Origin: Haemaphysalis longicornis
Lineage: Eukaryota; Arthropoda; Arachnida; Ixodida; Ixodidae
Direction of reading: 5' to 3'
NCBI GenBank assembly: GCA_013339765.2
Contig: CM023449.1
Span: 222,341,992 to 222,405,991, forward strand
DNA: 64,000 bases
Part shown: positions 37,501-43,350 of the stretch, piece by piece
Numbering within the stretch: position 1 is the first letter of the stretch
Layout of the letters: the number at the start of each line of letters is the position of its first letter
Program-made: the position numbers and the translations under genes
Notes under the pieces: model-generated
Database searches by the model: none
Told to the model about the DNA's origin: nothing
What the model saw: the letters and a program-made list of their open reading frames with translations, nothing else

Positions 37501-39933
37501 GCCTGCATAATTGTGGCCCCCTACCCATAAAATCGTTTGTTGCCATTAAACGCCACTGTTCCTCTCGTCCTCTTGCCGTCCCTGTCAGCTTCGTCCGCAG
37601 TTAAGTACCAACGAGCCGGAGTTTAAACTTTAAGGTGTGCGTAAACACGTTATGCACAAAGTGTTTGCTGAAGTACATTTATAAGTGATACTGCTCAAGC
37701 TCTTACACTTGCTCTGATTGTCTAACAAAATCTTTACGTCGTAATGCTTTGAAACAGTTACAAGACATGGTACAAGGAATGGAATTAGATAATGTCATTT
37801 AATAGCTTACAAACGCTCTTCGCGCAACGGGTAAACGTAATCACAAATCTCTGAAAAGCAGCAGTGGGAACTCAGATGACTTGGCGTACCAGTCATGGAG
37901 ATGAATCCCAGAGATAGCGGCAGGGCTCGGTTGGCGAGCAAGAGGCGTAACAGGTAATCTGGGACGTGTTCGTCGACAAGGGGGGTCCTGCATAGTAAAG
38001 GAAAAAAAAAGAAACGGAAACACGCCTTTTGCTAGCGTTGTCAAGGTGATTTTGTCGTATACAGCAACAATTTGTCTCTCCACTGGTCTTCTGTAAGAAT
38101 ACCCCTTCTCGGACAGCAGAGCGACCTTGATAGCATAGTTGTTGCTACCGCTGCAGAAGGGAAGAGTAGTCAGATTTCTTGAACAAGAAATACCCCTCTC
38201 GAAAACTAGCAGAGAGCTTTTATGCAGGCTCCATCTTGCATGCAACGAGCATTTACAGCCAACGCTGGCTTAAACAGAAAACTTTGATGAATCATCTTCG
38301 AATTTAGAACAGGCCTCTAACCTTCCCGTCCCATAGCTTCAATTTATCTAGGACCCAGAGGGATTTCTCGGTGCAGTGCCGAACAGAAAGGAAGGCGTCA
38401 GGTCTAAAGTATAACGATTAAAAGATAAATTTGCAGGACTCTCAATACCTTTCCCATGGTTAAGGCTTAATTCCCCTTCCCGGAGAGCTGATACGCCTTC
38501 AACGAAAACATGCTGCACGTATATTCTAAAGCTGCTGGTCCAGTGATTCCGCCAGTGACAACTCGACTGCGGTGCACCCTCGCGTTGATTCCGAGAGTAA
38601 GAAATGTTCCTAATCAAGCCAAAAAATAAACACGCACTGCCTTTCATGCACTTACTAAACAAGAGAATTATTTAGCATCAGTAGCAATAATCCCAAACTG
38701 GTACCCTCCAAACGTTTCTTTGTACTAGTGGGAAAAGTGTACACAAGCTGAAGAGAATATATAGCGCGAACGCTGTCCGAGTACTTGTTTACGTACTGCC
38801 CGTACGCCATTCAGCATTTTCTGTTCGCGTCCGCGCAACGTTCTTCTTGGTCTTTGTTTGAGACCTGCATACGTGGTATGCCTTACTTATCCTGTCAGCG
38901 AACACCTTTTATTTTAAACTTAGTTGCCCGGTACCAATTGGTACATTTTTTTGTATTTGCAGAAAACGCTAAATGCCGGTTGTGACTCTAGCACAAACAA
39001 GTGACGACGCTCTTGTTTAGGCAACTTTTGTTTTAACGAAACCGGCATTCCAAAAAGGCGCCACACCTCCGCATGTTCTAACAGCGATGCTTTTAAACGA
39101 TATTTTCGGATGGCGAACGTGTGCGGAAAACCCTCGCTCAGTGATAACGGCACCCCGAGTGCCGGCACCCCAGCTGTATCACAGCTCTGCCTGGCCGCGC
39201 TCGGGTGAGGCTCATTCCACCACCTGCGAGAGGTATGGTATAGCTGGTACAAGCACGGCTTCATAAACGCGTCAGGGGTGGCTCGCTCTATCTCTTGTTG
39301 GGACGAGTGGTGCAGCTTTGACGGTGCGAACCGAAAACTAATGCCAAAACAAAACAAGCCAAAAGGTCGAGAAGCAATAATGTTAATCAACTTCCTAGTT
39401 GGTATCGCACACATAAAACCACACAAGCCGAGCGGTGGCCAACAAACGAGTTCAAACATTTTGAACAAACGCTCGTGCCACTGCGCTTCCGCCACTCGTG
39501 GAGCTTCACTGCAAAGCCTGGTGTACACGTACATTGTGCATACTATAATGAGTGGGTGCTTTGTGCTGATACTTGGTGCTAACTAGGAAGCGACGCCGAA
39601 GCGATGACCAAGTATCGCAGCATAATAACCCAAAAATATTCGCCGAGTAACGAAGCATATCCGCGCATCAACTAAGCCGAACCAAGAATACGCTAGGTGG
39701 AAAAGCGCGCTTTTCAGTTTGCCAGGCTTCGCACCCGCCGTGCCAACTGCCCTAATTTTTTTCATTCCAACCACAAAGAAACTAGACTACAGGTATTGCT
39801 CAGCGTATGTGGAGCGCGAATAAGGCAGCACTTACCGGGGCTGGATTCGGCGGCCTGCTGCCCATAAACCCACGCCGATGTTGACGGTGAAATACCCGAT
39901 GACTGATAACGCGCCGTGGAGAGCGAGGGACAT
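1318..39933 (-). CDS. SLC5A7-like: High-affinity choline transporter-like gene, copy 1 (exons 1-9 of about 10; last exon off the left edge)
   Basis: Spliced coding sequence read from nine exons: 39836-39933, 37890-37987, 34476-34583, 23820-23975, 15475-15623, 14402-14551, 13521-13647 (or 13518), 7988-8205 and 1318-1519. Every junction has GT/AG ends and compatible phase, giving 1,306 nt or 435 codons plus 1 nt with no stop. The order of motifs follows CHT1 (SLC5 family): first transmembrane helix, TWVGGGY, MLDPF, GELFW, VGGLISVVYTD, GGIPWQ, MSSVDSS with SASS, then LLFPQ. In the family this is a multi-pass Na+/Cl- coupled carrier that takes choline into cholinergic nerve endings; that substrate is inferred here. 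Introns are large (up to about 10 kb) and full of transposons. The stop codon is not in the window. Other SLC5 members are possible, but the CHT1 match runs through every exon. Confidence 0.9.
1520..2779. other. Intron 8 of copy 1, unique part
   Basis: Frames of about 130 codons overlap on both strands near 1.6-2.0 kb without any family resemblance or composition bias. I see no gene and no recognisable repeat here. Confidence 0.4.
4113..5945. mobile_element. Non-autonomous DNA transposon with TIRs (hAT-like ends), present only in duplication arm 1
   Basis: The element begins CAGAGCCCCTCAATG and ends CATTAAAGGACTCTG. The two ends are inverted repeats matching at 23 of the first 30 positions. 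It is flanked by a 7-bp duplication, CTAAAAC on the left and CTAAGAC on the right. Arm 2 at about 59,170 has the undisturbed site (AGCTAAAAC then TTTCCACCACC), which proves insertion. CAGAG ends suggest hAT, but hAT normally makes 8-bp duplications, so the superfamily is open. Inside, a 184-codon minus frame (4157-4711) shows no transposase I recognise. A short GTTTGTGACAGT tandem repeat lies at about 4,495-4,545. Confidence 0.8.
6169..6324 (+). repeat. Local tandem duplication, period 92 bp
   Basis: The block around CGTAGATACTTGCAAC (6169-6233) recurs at 6261-6324 with a few changes. Arm 2 has one copy only (about 59,337-59,402), so the doubling probably came after the segmental duplication, or one copy was lost from arm 2. 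Confidence 0.75.
7988..8205 (-). CDS. SLC5A7-like: Copy 1 exon 8: MSSVDSS sodium-site helix
   Basis: The acceptor is ATTTTGCAG and the donor CGGAAG|GTGAGG. The 218-nt exon encodes FTMAKYAGRFDLEPADKKN, the helix LPLSMHHLASGW, then VAAVMSSVDSSMFSASSLVA and HNIYYCVARRK. CHT1 has AAVMSSADSS.LSASSMFARN at the same place; the Ser-rich motif belongs to a Na+ site in SLC5 carriers. The exon and its introns lie inside duplication arm 1. The partner at 61044-61261 differs at 5 of 218 bases. Confidence 0.95.
9614..10260 (+). repeat. Probable 5' LTR of a Ty3/Gypsy-type element
   Basis: The stretch starts TGTTGCTGG and ends GCTACA, carries a TATAAAAG box at about 10,023, and is followed by CCGGTGACTGCGCTCGG, which sits where a primer-binding site is expected. 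A 33-bp unit with GCTGCGGCGCGGCCGA is repeated three times (about 9,733-9,815). No matching 3' LTR was found before 13.5 kb, so the boundaries are inferred. Confidence 0.5.
10385..10462 (+). repeat. Tandem 33-bp repeats in the retroelement leader
   Basis: Three imperfect units around GTGGTGGCAGCGGTGGGATA lie between the probable LTR and the gag start. Leader repeats of this kind occur in tick retroelements, but no function can be read from them. Confidence 0.7.
10768..12267 (+). CDS. Gag-like protein of an LTR retroelement (499 aa)
   Basis: An uninterrupted frame starts at ATG 10768 (MEDLKVKELIEICEELGLDL). The first 45 residues look like a SAP-type or short helical domain of the kind seen at the start of gag in tick Gypsy elements. 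Residues about 50-110 are a charged coiled coil rich in REREEAE and KRQ. The rest is acidic, Ser/Glu/Pro rich and disordered. I see no CCHC zinc knuckle and no protease, reverse transcriptase or integrase after it, so the element is probably non-autonomous. It lies antisense in intron 7 of copy 1. The frame is long and intact, which suggests recent arrival or selection. It could be a domesticated gag, but nothing shown here supports that. Confidence 0.65.
   Translation: MEDLKVKELIEICEELGLDLGRAKRKHAILEIMRKENVTAEEVNEAREDIKERREREEAEKKKRREREEAEWHEREAKRQERETERQKREAKRQLEWLELMRLESELRQGSPAPSVTCLTVQASGPRSQDQRPPFVVERSGPEDGASKAKREATALVFLAREASQESGNGAEAEKPLRNKDFETRAQSASSGQCMAQGMALSSSQAGRLSENVDSSPASERRKDAEKLSPNYGPTENHRGRLVEPPATERGCAKSFSGETQPGETNETLSPVSDERLREHELKVGALPTGPTEKSGELVASDVDRDRTAVSESKGVPEVDNALAETSDRGPYESADRVHVSVSGSTISAERSESEEASETASNRIALSARDSEVSQESLDSEASQTRPLEPPETESVPSGASSSSGDVVAKPASGSLETSEQRRPSGERTESSGSSLVEPPTAEAGCVIPIGRETQVAECCEANSMLSPVRDDLFESKMGLFPSLVDCPRVRDVAACAV
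12268..13517. other. End of retroelement and rest of intron 7
   Basis: A possible polyadenylation signal AATAAA (12491-12496) follows the gag frame. From 12.5 to 12.9 kb there is a repeat with a motif (GCATGTCGCCAAAACTCCAG) that recurs, altered, at about 51,155. No gene is seen. Confidence 0.4.
13521..13647 (-). CDS. SLC5A7-like: Copy 1 exon 7: VYFQQVL helix
   Basis: The acceptor is GCCGCGCAG. The exon encodes VYFQQVLASDSRFAAQVLSY, then a helix ending PSIFIGATAKT. CHT1 has YFQRVLSASSATYAQVLSF and PAI.IGAIGAST. Two in-frame donors lie three bases apart (A|GTAGTA and GTA|GTACGT), so the exon ends at 13521 or 13518 and the protein may gain one Ser. Both choices keep phase with exon 8. A run of 17 C (minus strand) lies 29 bp upstream of the acceptor. 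Confidence 0.9.
13676..13692 (+). repeat. G17 homopolymer (C17 on the gene strand)
   Basis: Seventeen G lie 29 bp upstream of the exon 7 acceptor. On the coding strand this is a pure C tract in the place of the polypyrimidine region. The length is likely to vary and to be error-prone in sequencing. Confidence 0.9.
14402..14551 (-). CDS. SLC5A7-like: Copy 1 exon 6: extracellular loop to GGIPWQ
   Basis: The exon is exactly 50 codons, phase 0 on both sides, with acceptor TGGTGCAG and donor CAG|GTAAGA. It starts WACVPAVASSSATD and ends MLDLLLMTTLGGIPWQ. The GGIPWQ motif closes the same exon-sized block in CHT1 (LLLMLGGIPWQ). Exon 7 continues directly with VYFQQVL. Confidence 0.93.
15475..15623 (-). 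CDS. SLC5A7-like: Copy 1 exon 5: VGGLISVVYTD segment
   Basis: The acceptor is TAATCACAG and the donor GGCCTG|GTGAGT. The exon encodes ESVSIIADLDPALAIVVSGS, a helix, then SVGGLISVVYTDVLQALTTL. CHT1 has TISVIIDVD... and LVGGLYSVAYTDVVQ, so the alignment is gap-free over most of the exon. It is entered with two bases and ends at phase 0. Confidence 0.93.
15624..17200. other. Intron 4, proximal part
   Basis: No exon or recognised transposon. Frames of up to 183 codons near 15.4-15.9 kb on the plus strand are antisense to exon 5 or low complexity. Confidence 0.4.
17280..17640 (+). repeat. Satellite-like array, left block (about 150-bp unit, degenerate)
   Basis: Units contain the core ATTATAACGATT...GGAACTTT...AAATCTGCATTATT...GTTATACG...CATTTTCCGTAA. 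This block has two to three units, one shortened to about 75 bp. The array breaks at 17640, where a LINE is inserted, and resumes at about 19,625. Confidence 0.75.
17655..18479 (-). mobile_element. Tigger/pogo-type DNA transposon remnant, 825 bp
   Basis: The left end is CAGTGAAACCCGTTTATA and the right end, read inverted, is CAGTCAAACCCGGCTTATAA. Both are flanked by TA (17653-17654 and 18480-18481), the Tc1/mariner target duplication. The ends match the Tigger/pogo pattern. A poly-C run of 16 lies near the left end. The element sits inside the (TAG)n tail of a LINE, with TAG repeats on both sides. Confidence 0.8.
18069..18380 (-). pseudogene. Fragment of a Tigger/pogo transposase
   Basis: The minus strand reads RYIELWAPRMAAEMHDLGA and, further on, NVTPNTFRNCFRRAGL. 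The last motif matches the end of Tigger-type transposases (V[TS].xTI.NCF.KAGF). Only the C-terminal part remains and the catalytic DDE region is missing, so the element cannot move itself. Confidence 0.6.
18482..19620 (-). mobile_element. I/Jockey-type LINE 3' end (RNase H and zinc knuckle), decayed
   Basis: Reading leftward on the minus strand: a segment with LTPSERNSLDALLRRAY (RT C-terminal side), an RNase H-like stretch with TLYVDAVAYP and TAEEAAISLALTQF (19065-19352), then CPHCPSCGTLDTLFHSLCEC, a C-x2-C...H...C knuckle (18460-18738). The 3' tail is a (CTA)n repeat, now split by the Tigger element. Its insertion divides the satellite array. Frameshifts and stops make it inactive. Confidence 0.7.
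19625..21780 (+). repeat. Satellite-like array, right block: about 14 units of about 150 bp
   Basis: The core AAATCTGCATTATT recurs at about 19776, 19936, 20076, 20228, 20382, 20535, 20683, 20837, 20990, 21142, 21294, 21444, 21599 and 21740, a steady step of roughly 150 bp. Each unit also holds TTTACGTTATTATAACGATTAC and a CATTTTCCGTAATTTTT stretch. Units differ by perhaps 15-25 %. The block is AT rich and lies in intron 4. Confidence 0.85.
21781..23819. other. Intron 4, distal part
   Basis: The first 180 bp repeat a GCGCGTTCCAAATGCCGCAGAA motif twice, which also occurs to the left of the array (about 17,200). A 147-codon plus frame at 23195-23638 has no family resemblance. No other feature is seen. 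Confidence 0.4.
23820..23975 (-). CDS. SLC5A7-like: Copy 1 exon 4: MLDPF / GELFW segment
   Basis: The acceptor is ATATCCAG and the donor TTAG|GTAAGC. The 156-nt exon encodes FCEKMRAQKPLTMLDPFQAH, then a helix with LPAVLGELFWTAANLAAL. CHT1 has FFAKPMRSKGYVTMLDPFQ and GEMFWAAAIFSALG at the same place. Phase is 2 nt in and 1 nt out, which restores Gly at both junctions. About 10 kb of transposon-rich intron separates it from exon 3, and about 8 kb with the satellite array separates it from exon 5. Confidence 0.9.
23976..25790. other. Intron 3, part next to exon 4
   Basis: At 24985-25022 there is an inverted copy of the 35-bp sequence found at 17231-17266 (TCTCTCAATTTCTGCTGAAT...GCGCGGCTTGAG). 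No gene is seen. Confidence 0.4.
25959..25977 (+). repeat. (ATGT)n microsatellite
   Basis: About five tandem ATGT units. It lies just left of the LINE 3' end at 26.3 kb and may be that element's tail. Confidence 0.8.
26302..26328 (+). repeat. (AC)n microsatellite
   Basis: About 13 AC units with one GC interruption, at the 3' side of a minus-strand LINE fragment. Confidence 0.85.
26340..26960 (-). mobile_element. I-type LINE 3' end, decayed
   Basis: The minus strand shows the end of an RNase H domain (GLDGN...LADG, around 26.85-26.9 kb) in one frame and, after a frameshift, a 149-codon frame (26377-26826) ending in SLPHVVYECPKFAAGQTELL, a zinc-knuckle-like H...C region typical of LINE C-termini. 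No intact coding capacity remains. Confidence 0.6.
27120..29970 (-). mobile_element. I/Jockey-type LINE with ORF1 and partial ORF2, internally deleted
   Basis: Leftward on the minus strand: ORF1-like text with IKIRMIARGGRNVAKLG (29.4-29.2 kb) and YITTLNEAAKGVIRI (29.15-28.95); reverse transcriptase with FNLVTIRVAHRL and HTIYTDDIT, the YxDD box, at 28.7-28.6; RT thumb with KAARAFRLMKRVSSRRRGL at 28.35-28.2; RNase H around FVVTVVDAEGN (27.8-27.7); and a final knuckle CRVCQKALARFEHIVWDC at 27.3-27.2. The order is that of a single element. The endonuclease and the start of RT are missing between ORF1 and the YTDD region, and several frameshifts are present. It is inactive. Confidence 0.75.
30160..30420 (-). 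mobile_element. RTE-type LINE 3' terminus
   Basis: A (CAT)n run followed by CACTGCAGGACAAAGGCCTC is a 3' end I recognise from tick RTE LINEs, read on the complementary strand. Only the noncoding tail is present. Confidence 0.6.
30456..30915 (+). repeat. Direct repeat pair, about 70 bp each
   Basis: The block GTTAAACCAACTCTCTAGGC (from 30456) recurs as GTTAAACCAGCTCGCTGGGC (from 30850), including a shared CAGCC...AAACGTAAACA stretch. The origin is unknown. Confidence 0.6.
31528..33240 (+). mobile_element. RTE-type LINE remnant (endonuclease and N-terminal RT)
   Basis: The plus strand reads NFSGIKGDITGLSELRRTGE and EHEVGFLIHNIARN (endonuclease, 31.53-31.75 kb), then KNEIDFVLSDNPD (about 32.03-32.08). 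After an inserted repeat come KAIKVMKRRKAPGYVGI, AWKNANIIINYKKGGPKDHR and YRPVSQLPVVSELFTKVI (RT blocks 0-2, 32.97-33.23). Stops and frameshifts are frequent. The catalytic YxDD region is absent because the element ends at about 33,240. Confidence 0.75.
32466..32692 (+). repeat. Dispersed repeat family A, copy 1
   Basis: It starts CCCCGCATTTCCCCGAGG, contains GAAATTTCGTGTCAGTACTC and GGCCAATCCCCCACGTGGG, and ends TCGCACTTAAAA. It interrupts the RTE remnant. A longer relative at 57832-58394 shares the same two ends and centre. No coding content. Class unknown. Confidence 0.7.
33300..33880 (+). mobile_element. I/Jockey-type LINE 3' end with RNase H remnant
   Basis: The plus strand reads RIVWMPAHASMEGNEFAHQK (end of RNase H), then IPLVTYHEITRRYKLNRRTF and LTKSQETTLRLLQ, the linker before the knuckle in tick LINEs. 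An AATAAA lies near 33,867. It abuts the RTE fragment without a clear border, so one element may have inserted into the other. Confidence 0.65.
34476..34583 (-). CDS. SLC5A7-like: Copy 1 exon 3: TWVGGGY helix
   Basis: The exon has acceptor CTCGCAG and donor ATCG|GTGAGT. It encodes TWVGGGYVYGTAEAV, then NYGLAWCHAPVGYAFSLLI, a near-direct counterpart of the CHT1 signature TWVGGGYINGTAEAVY...GLAWAQAPIGYSLSLI. This segment forms part of the substrate and Na+ pathway in SLC5 proteins (family knowledge). The exon is 108 nt, entered with two bases and left with one, in phase with exons 2 and 4. Confidence 0.92.
34740..35712 (+). mobile_element. Jockey-type LINE 3' end with (AAAT)n tail
   Basis: The frame from 34865 encodes VLDPRNNYLMQNLEAIQKRA and ARFAFSR, the C-terminal RT region of Jockey elements. 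After a frameshift, QPLRPKTYKFFRIVLNKTT and KEWNTLQ (about 35.14-35.23) complete the usual end. An (AAAT)n run at 35640-35712 forms the tail. It lies antisense in intron 2 of copy 1. Confidence 0.75.
35713..37889. other. Intron 2, remaining part
   Basis: Apart from the repeat at 36.6 kb there is a GC-richer patch at 36.75-37.5 kb with frames on both strands. None resembles a known protein. Confidence 0.4.
36600..36725 (+). repeat. Abundant tick/arachnid dispersed repeat, degenerate
   Basis: GCGGGGTTTAACGATCGGAA through CCCCTTGGTGCTCTTTA resembles a repeat found in very many tick sequences (GGGGTTTAACGTCCCAAA...CCTGGGGTTCTTTAACG). A better copy on the other strand lies at 48640-48790. Confidence 0.55.
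37890..37987 (-). CDS. SLC5A7-like: Copy 1 exon 2: cytoplasmic loop and start of helix 2
   Basis: This 98-nt exon lies between acceptor ATGCAG and donor ACTG|GTACGC. It completes the Arg codon begun by exon 1, adds 32 codons and leaves one base for exon 3. The end reads LPLSLGFISMT, which joins exon 3 to give SMT-A-TWVGGGY, the usual CHT1 context (GFTMTATWVGGGY in vertebrates). The preceding loop is divergent: family members carry a GGRD/GGRN-like motif, while here the residues are LANRA. It was found from phase and motif continuity, because it is too short to stand out as an open frame. Confidence 0.8.
37988..39835. other. Intron 1
   Basis: A 204-codon minus frame (38920-39534) is open but has no recognisable domain, no splice context and no composition bias. 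I treat it as chance. Nothing else was found. Confidence 0.4.
39836..39933 (-). CDS. SLC5A7-like: Copy 1 exon 1: start codon and first transmembrane helix
   Basis: The exon opens with ATG at 39933 and encodes MSLALHG followed by a hydrophobic helix ending in GVGLWAAGRR. CHT1 proteins begin with the same pattern of a short lead, a first helix and a [VI]G[IL]WAA motif. It ends two bases into a codon at a strong donor (CG|GTAAGT). This ATG is chosen because the helix begins right after it, as in the family. No upstream coding exon is needed. The 5' UTR and promoter lie to the right of 39933 but show no clear TATA box. Confidence 0.85.
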
Positions 39934-41580
39934 GGCGCAGCTCGCTGGTTTCGCTGCTTCTTCTTCGCTGCTCTCGCGCCTGGCACTGAGGGCCCCGTTT
40001 AGGCAACAGCGCCTCTTCACTGGAACCGTACCACACTCGAATCACAGAAATTCAAGTGCGCCCGTGTTAAGTCGGCATATGCACCCAGTGTATCACGAAT
40101 ATCGTGCAGAATACTTATAATGTGCTCAGAAAAACCTTCTACGCATTACAAAAATGGGGTGTTTTAGCTCAGAATAACCGCCATGACAGCCAGTGTCATT
40201 GTAAACGACGAGAAAGAGCAAGACAGGAAGAACATCTTTATTCGGGATTTCATAGGTACATGATGGTTCAGGCACCGGCCCTGTGGCGGCCGCCCCCGAG
40301 TTCTTACTGGCCGCTCGAGTCCGGTCTATCTTCATCGGCTATGTCGAAAGTTCCGACTTCTTCGGGCGGTTGGGTGTGGGAGATGGGGATTATTGGCATG
40401 GCCTTAGCAGTAGCTACAGGGTGCCGGCGGACTAGAGGAAGAAGTTGGAGTTGCTATGGTATTGTTTGAGGCAGATATTGTGGGTGTAGAAGTTGACAGA
40501 ACAGATAAAGGGGGGGGGGGGTCGTAGTTTGTCTGGATTCGGCGAAGTGTGGTCACCTATGTCTGCCCGGAAAAGATGCAGGTAAATTTCAGCAGGTGAA
40601 AAGATGCTGCTGAATCTTGTGTCTGGTGTATTGGTTTGAGGGAAAAAAAAGGATGTGCATTAGGGATACTATTGAGTATGGCAGGGAGCTCACCTGAGCC
40701 CCTCAACACAGCTCCCTACAAGCCTAAAAAGCGGCGATTAAATTTGTGCTCAGTCAAAGCAACACCCAAGTTACCGTCACAAACCCTCAGCGGACGTGCT
40801 CCAACTTTGAAAAGATCAGATTGCACGTCTTACCGCTTTGAATAATCAATCAGAGCCCGCTGAAGAGATTACTGAGGATTGTGTCGGCGTCAGCTCACAG
40901 TGCCCCCCACCCCCACCCCCACCCTGCCAACAAGTTCGTCAACTGCGAGGCTCGACATTGTAAGGTCCGTGCAAGCGCTGATGAAGCCGAGTCAGCGTGC
41001 GTACATCCTCTCCTAACTTACCCAGAAATAACGTAGGATTTGTATGGTTTTTCGTAGCACATATCCCTCTCCACAAAAATCGGTACCAGGATATACGAAA
41101 AGAATTATCCGCGCCAAGTAGGTGCCCTTAGCGGCTAGGCCTTCCCTCACCCTACCAATAGGACCCTTTTGATACCTCACCATTTCCTCCACTTTGTCCG
41201 TACAGGCGGAAATCTTATACCCTCAAAGAGATACTGGGTGGCTGCGACAAATCTAACGATGAGACCCCCCCTCAATTTTTACCTTTCTTTGCTGCTTGGG
41301 AGAACCTCGGCCACCTCCGGCTTCGAAGATCAACCGCGGTTGGTCGGAAGTGCTGTCGACGCGGTACGAGCTAAAATACCCAGGAAACTTAAAACGCCTC
41401 TGCGAAGCCGTTACTCGGTTTCCATGTAAGTTTCTTAAAGCGAAGCTTTCTATGCCTGACTGATACGGTTCCATGTCGCGCCAAAATGCACTGCAGAAAA
41501 GCAAACTTCCCACAATGGGTTTCACAAAATGTTCATGATGATAAGCGATCACACATCAAGCGCCTTAGGATAAAAGCGCT
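39934..41580. other. Region upstream of copy 1
   Basis: It should contain the 5' UTR and promoter of copy 1. I find no TATA box or other motif I could defend. A G10 run is at 40510-40519. Confidence 0.4.
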
Positions 41581-42334
41581 TACAGTGGTCAGATTGTAAT
41601 CTGGGTCCCTTGCGTTATGGAGCCGACGTCTACCAGACTGAGCCATTCCTCCATGACCGAAGCAGTTTAGTTTCAAGTTGGACTTTCACTTTGACTCAGG
41701 TTGCATGGTAGAAAAGTTCTGTTTTTTAACCATGTTTACCTTAAGAAAGGGTTTTGATTTTCTCCCTTTCTATCTCCCTCTCGAACGACAATTGATGGCT
41801 CTAATTCAGCTCGGGGCGATGATGAATGCTTTTAAGAAGCAGTAGGGATAACGTGGTGTCTAAAAATAATTTATACACACTCGAACGGATTGGCAAGGGA
41901 AGGGGCGCTGAACAAGAGAAACTTGTCTCTTGGTTAAAAAAAACTGGTTTATACAATGCATTGAATATAGGCGGGTTGAAAAAGAAAAGTTGGGAGAGCA
42001 TAAACAAAACTGAAAACTTCACGCAGCTGCAAATCGTACGCATTCCAGGTTGTTTTAACATTTGCTGATGATGGTGCTGTCGATGAAAGAGACGACGAGT
42101 GATCGGCGTGTGCTTCTACATATTCACACCAGCTGATTACCTGGCAGGAGTAGCACTGAATGGTCCTCTGGTTGATACTGTGGCCCCCGATAGCGTACGT
42201 TGTTGCAACTAGGTTTCGAAGATACAGTTCGCTGGACAGCTTCCCACCAGACAGTATCGCTGGCTGCCCTGACATTGAGCATCTCCGGTGCTCTTAGACG
42301 GTACTCTTGACACCGCGCACGCATAGCGCCATCG

Positions 42335-42600
42335 ACCATGTGCGGCTTCTGTCAAGAGAAGGAAACAATTGAGCATTTTCGGTTCTCTTGCCGGCGGTTC
42401 CCCCTCCCTCCGAAATCGTTACCTGGAGGTTGACTTCCGGCGCATGGGTCTCGCCTTGTCGGTGTCTAATTTATTGTCATTTGGAGCAGTCGGACTTGCT
42501 TGGTGCAATGGGGATGTTTGTCGCACTCTTCACTCTTTTATTGCCAAATCCGGTCGCTTGCTTTGTTATTCAACCGCATCAACCAATTTTTAATCGTTTA
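42335..42600 (+). mobile_element. LINE 3' fragment with zinc knuckle
   Basis: The plus strand reads CGFCQEKETIEHFRFSCRRF (C-x2-C-x7-H-x4-C), then, shifted, LSFGAVGLAWCNGDV and LHSFIAKSGRL, the usual last residues of tick LINE ORF2. One frameshift separates the parts. Confidence 0.65.
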
Positions 42601-43109
42601 GTAAAATTCCTGTTGTTACAGCAGTATTGACTTTTTTTATTGTTCTGAAATCGTTAGCATCACTGTACTCCTCCCTATTAGTCCACCTCTATTCTTTTTT
42701 AAAACTAATTCATAAGCTCTTCAACAACGAAACCACACTAACCCTTGGCCAATCCCCCAGAATGGGTACGTGCCATTTTTGTTATGGCTCCAACCAACCA
42801 ACCAACTATTTGGGCGAGACCTTTGCGCAGGCTGTGATGGTTACATGCCTCTTTTATCTCACCACCGCCTTTGTGACGGCGGAAGAAACTGCGATATTTA
42901 AGGGCAGACACTGTGAGGGAATGAATAAACTAATTTATAAATTGAATTCATCAGGCGATATGGTCAAAGGGCGAAATGGTGGTGAAAGAAGGGGAAGATT
43001 ATCTACATTTTCACTTTTAGGTCCTTCCCACGAGGTTTGCCTCCTTGACGAAGGCACAGACCTTGAGTAGCCTGTCTTCAACTTGGTTCTTTCGGTAGAT
43101 GCATTTGTT

Positions 43110-43350
43110 GTAGCGCACTCCTTTTGCCACTCACAATCTTACGTTTCTGCATCAACCTGTATACCTCAACCGACTGCCCTTATGGCACGGCACTCGACAT
43201 ACATTTTTGTTCCCTTTGCCAGCGCCCCAAGATTTCTTCCCCGGCCCTCCCCATATCCCAGGCCTGGTTGCAGGCATTACGGAGCTTAGAGGTGTCGGAC
43301 CAGGTGCTAGTCACCCTCAGAGGCGCCAAGGTCAGGTCGGCATTGTAGCG
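43110..43350 (+). mobile_element. Possible LINE 3' fragment
   Basis: TALDIHFCSLCQRPKI followed by AWLQALRSLEVSDQVLVTL looks like a decayed knuckle and C-terminal region of a LINE. The match is weak. Confidence 0.35.

Noticed and set aside
38920..39534. 204-codon minus-strand open frame
   Set aside because: It lies in intron 1 of copy 1, has no domain, no periodic composition and no splice context. One or two frames of this length are expected by chance in 64 kb.
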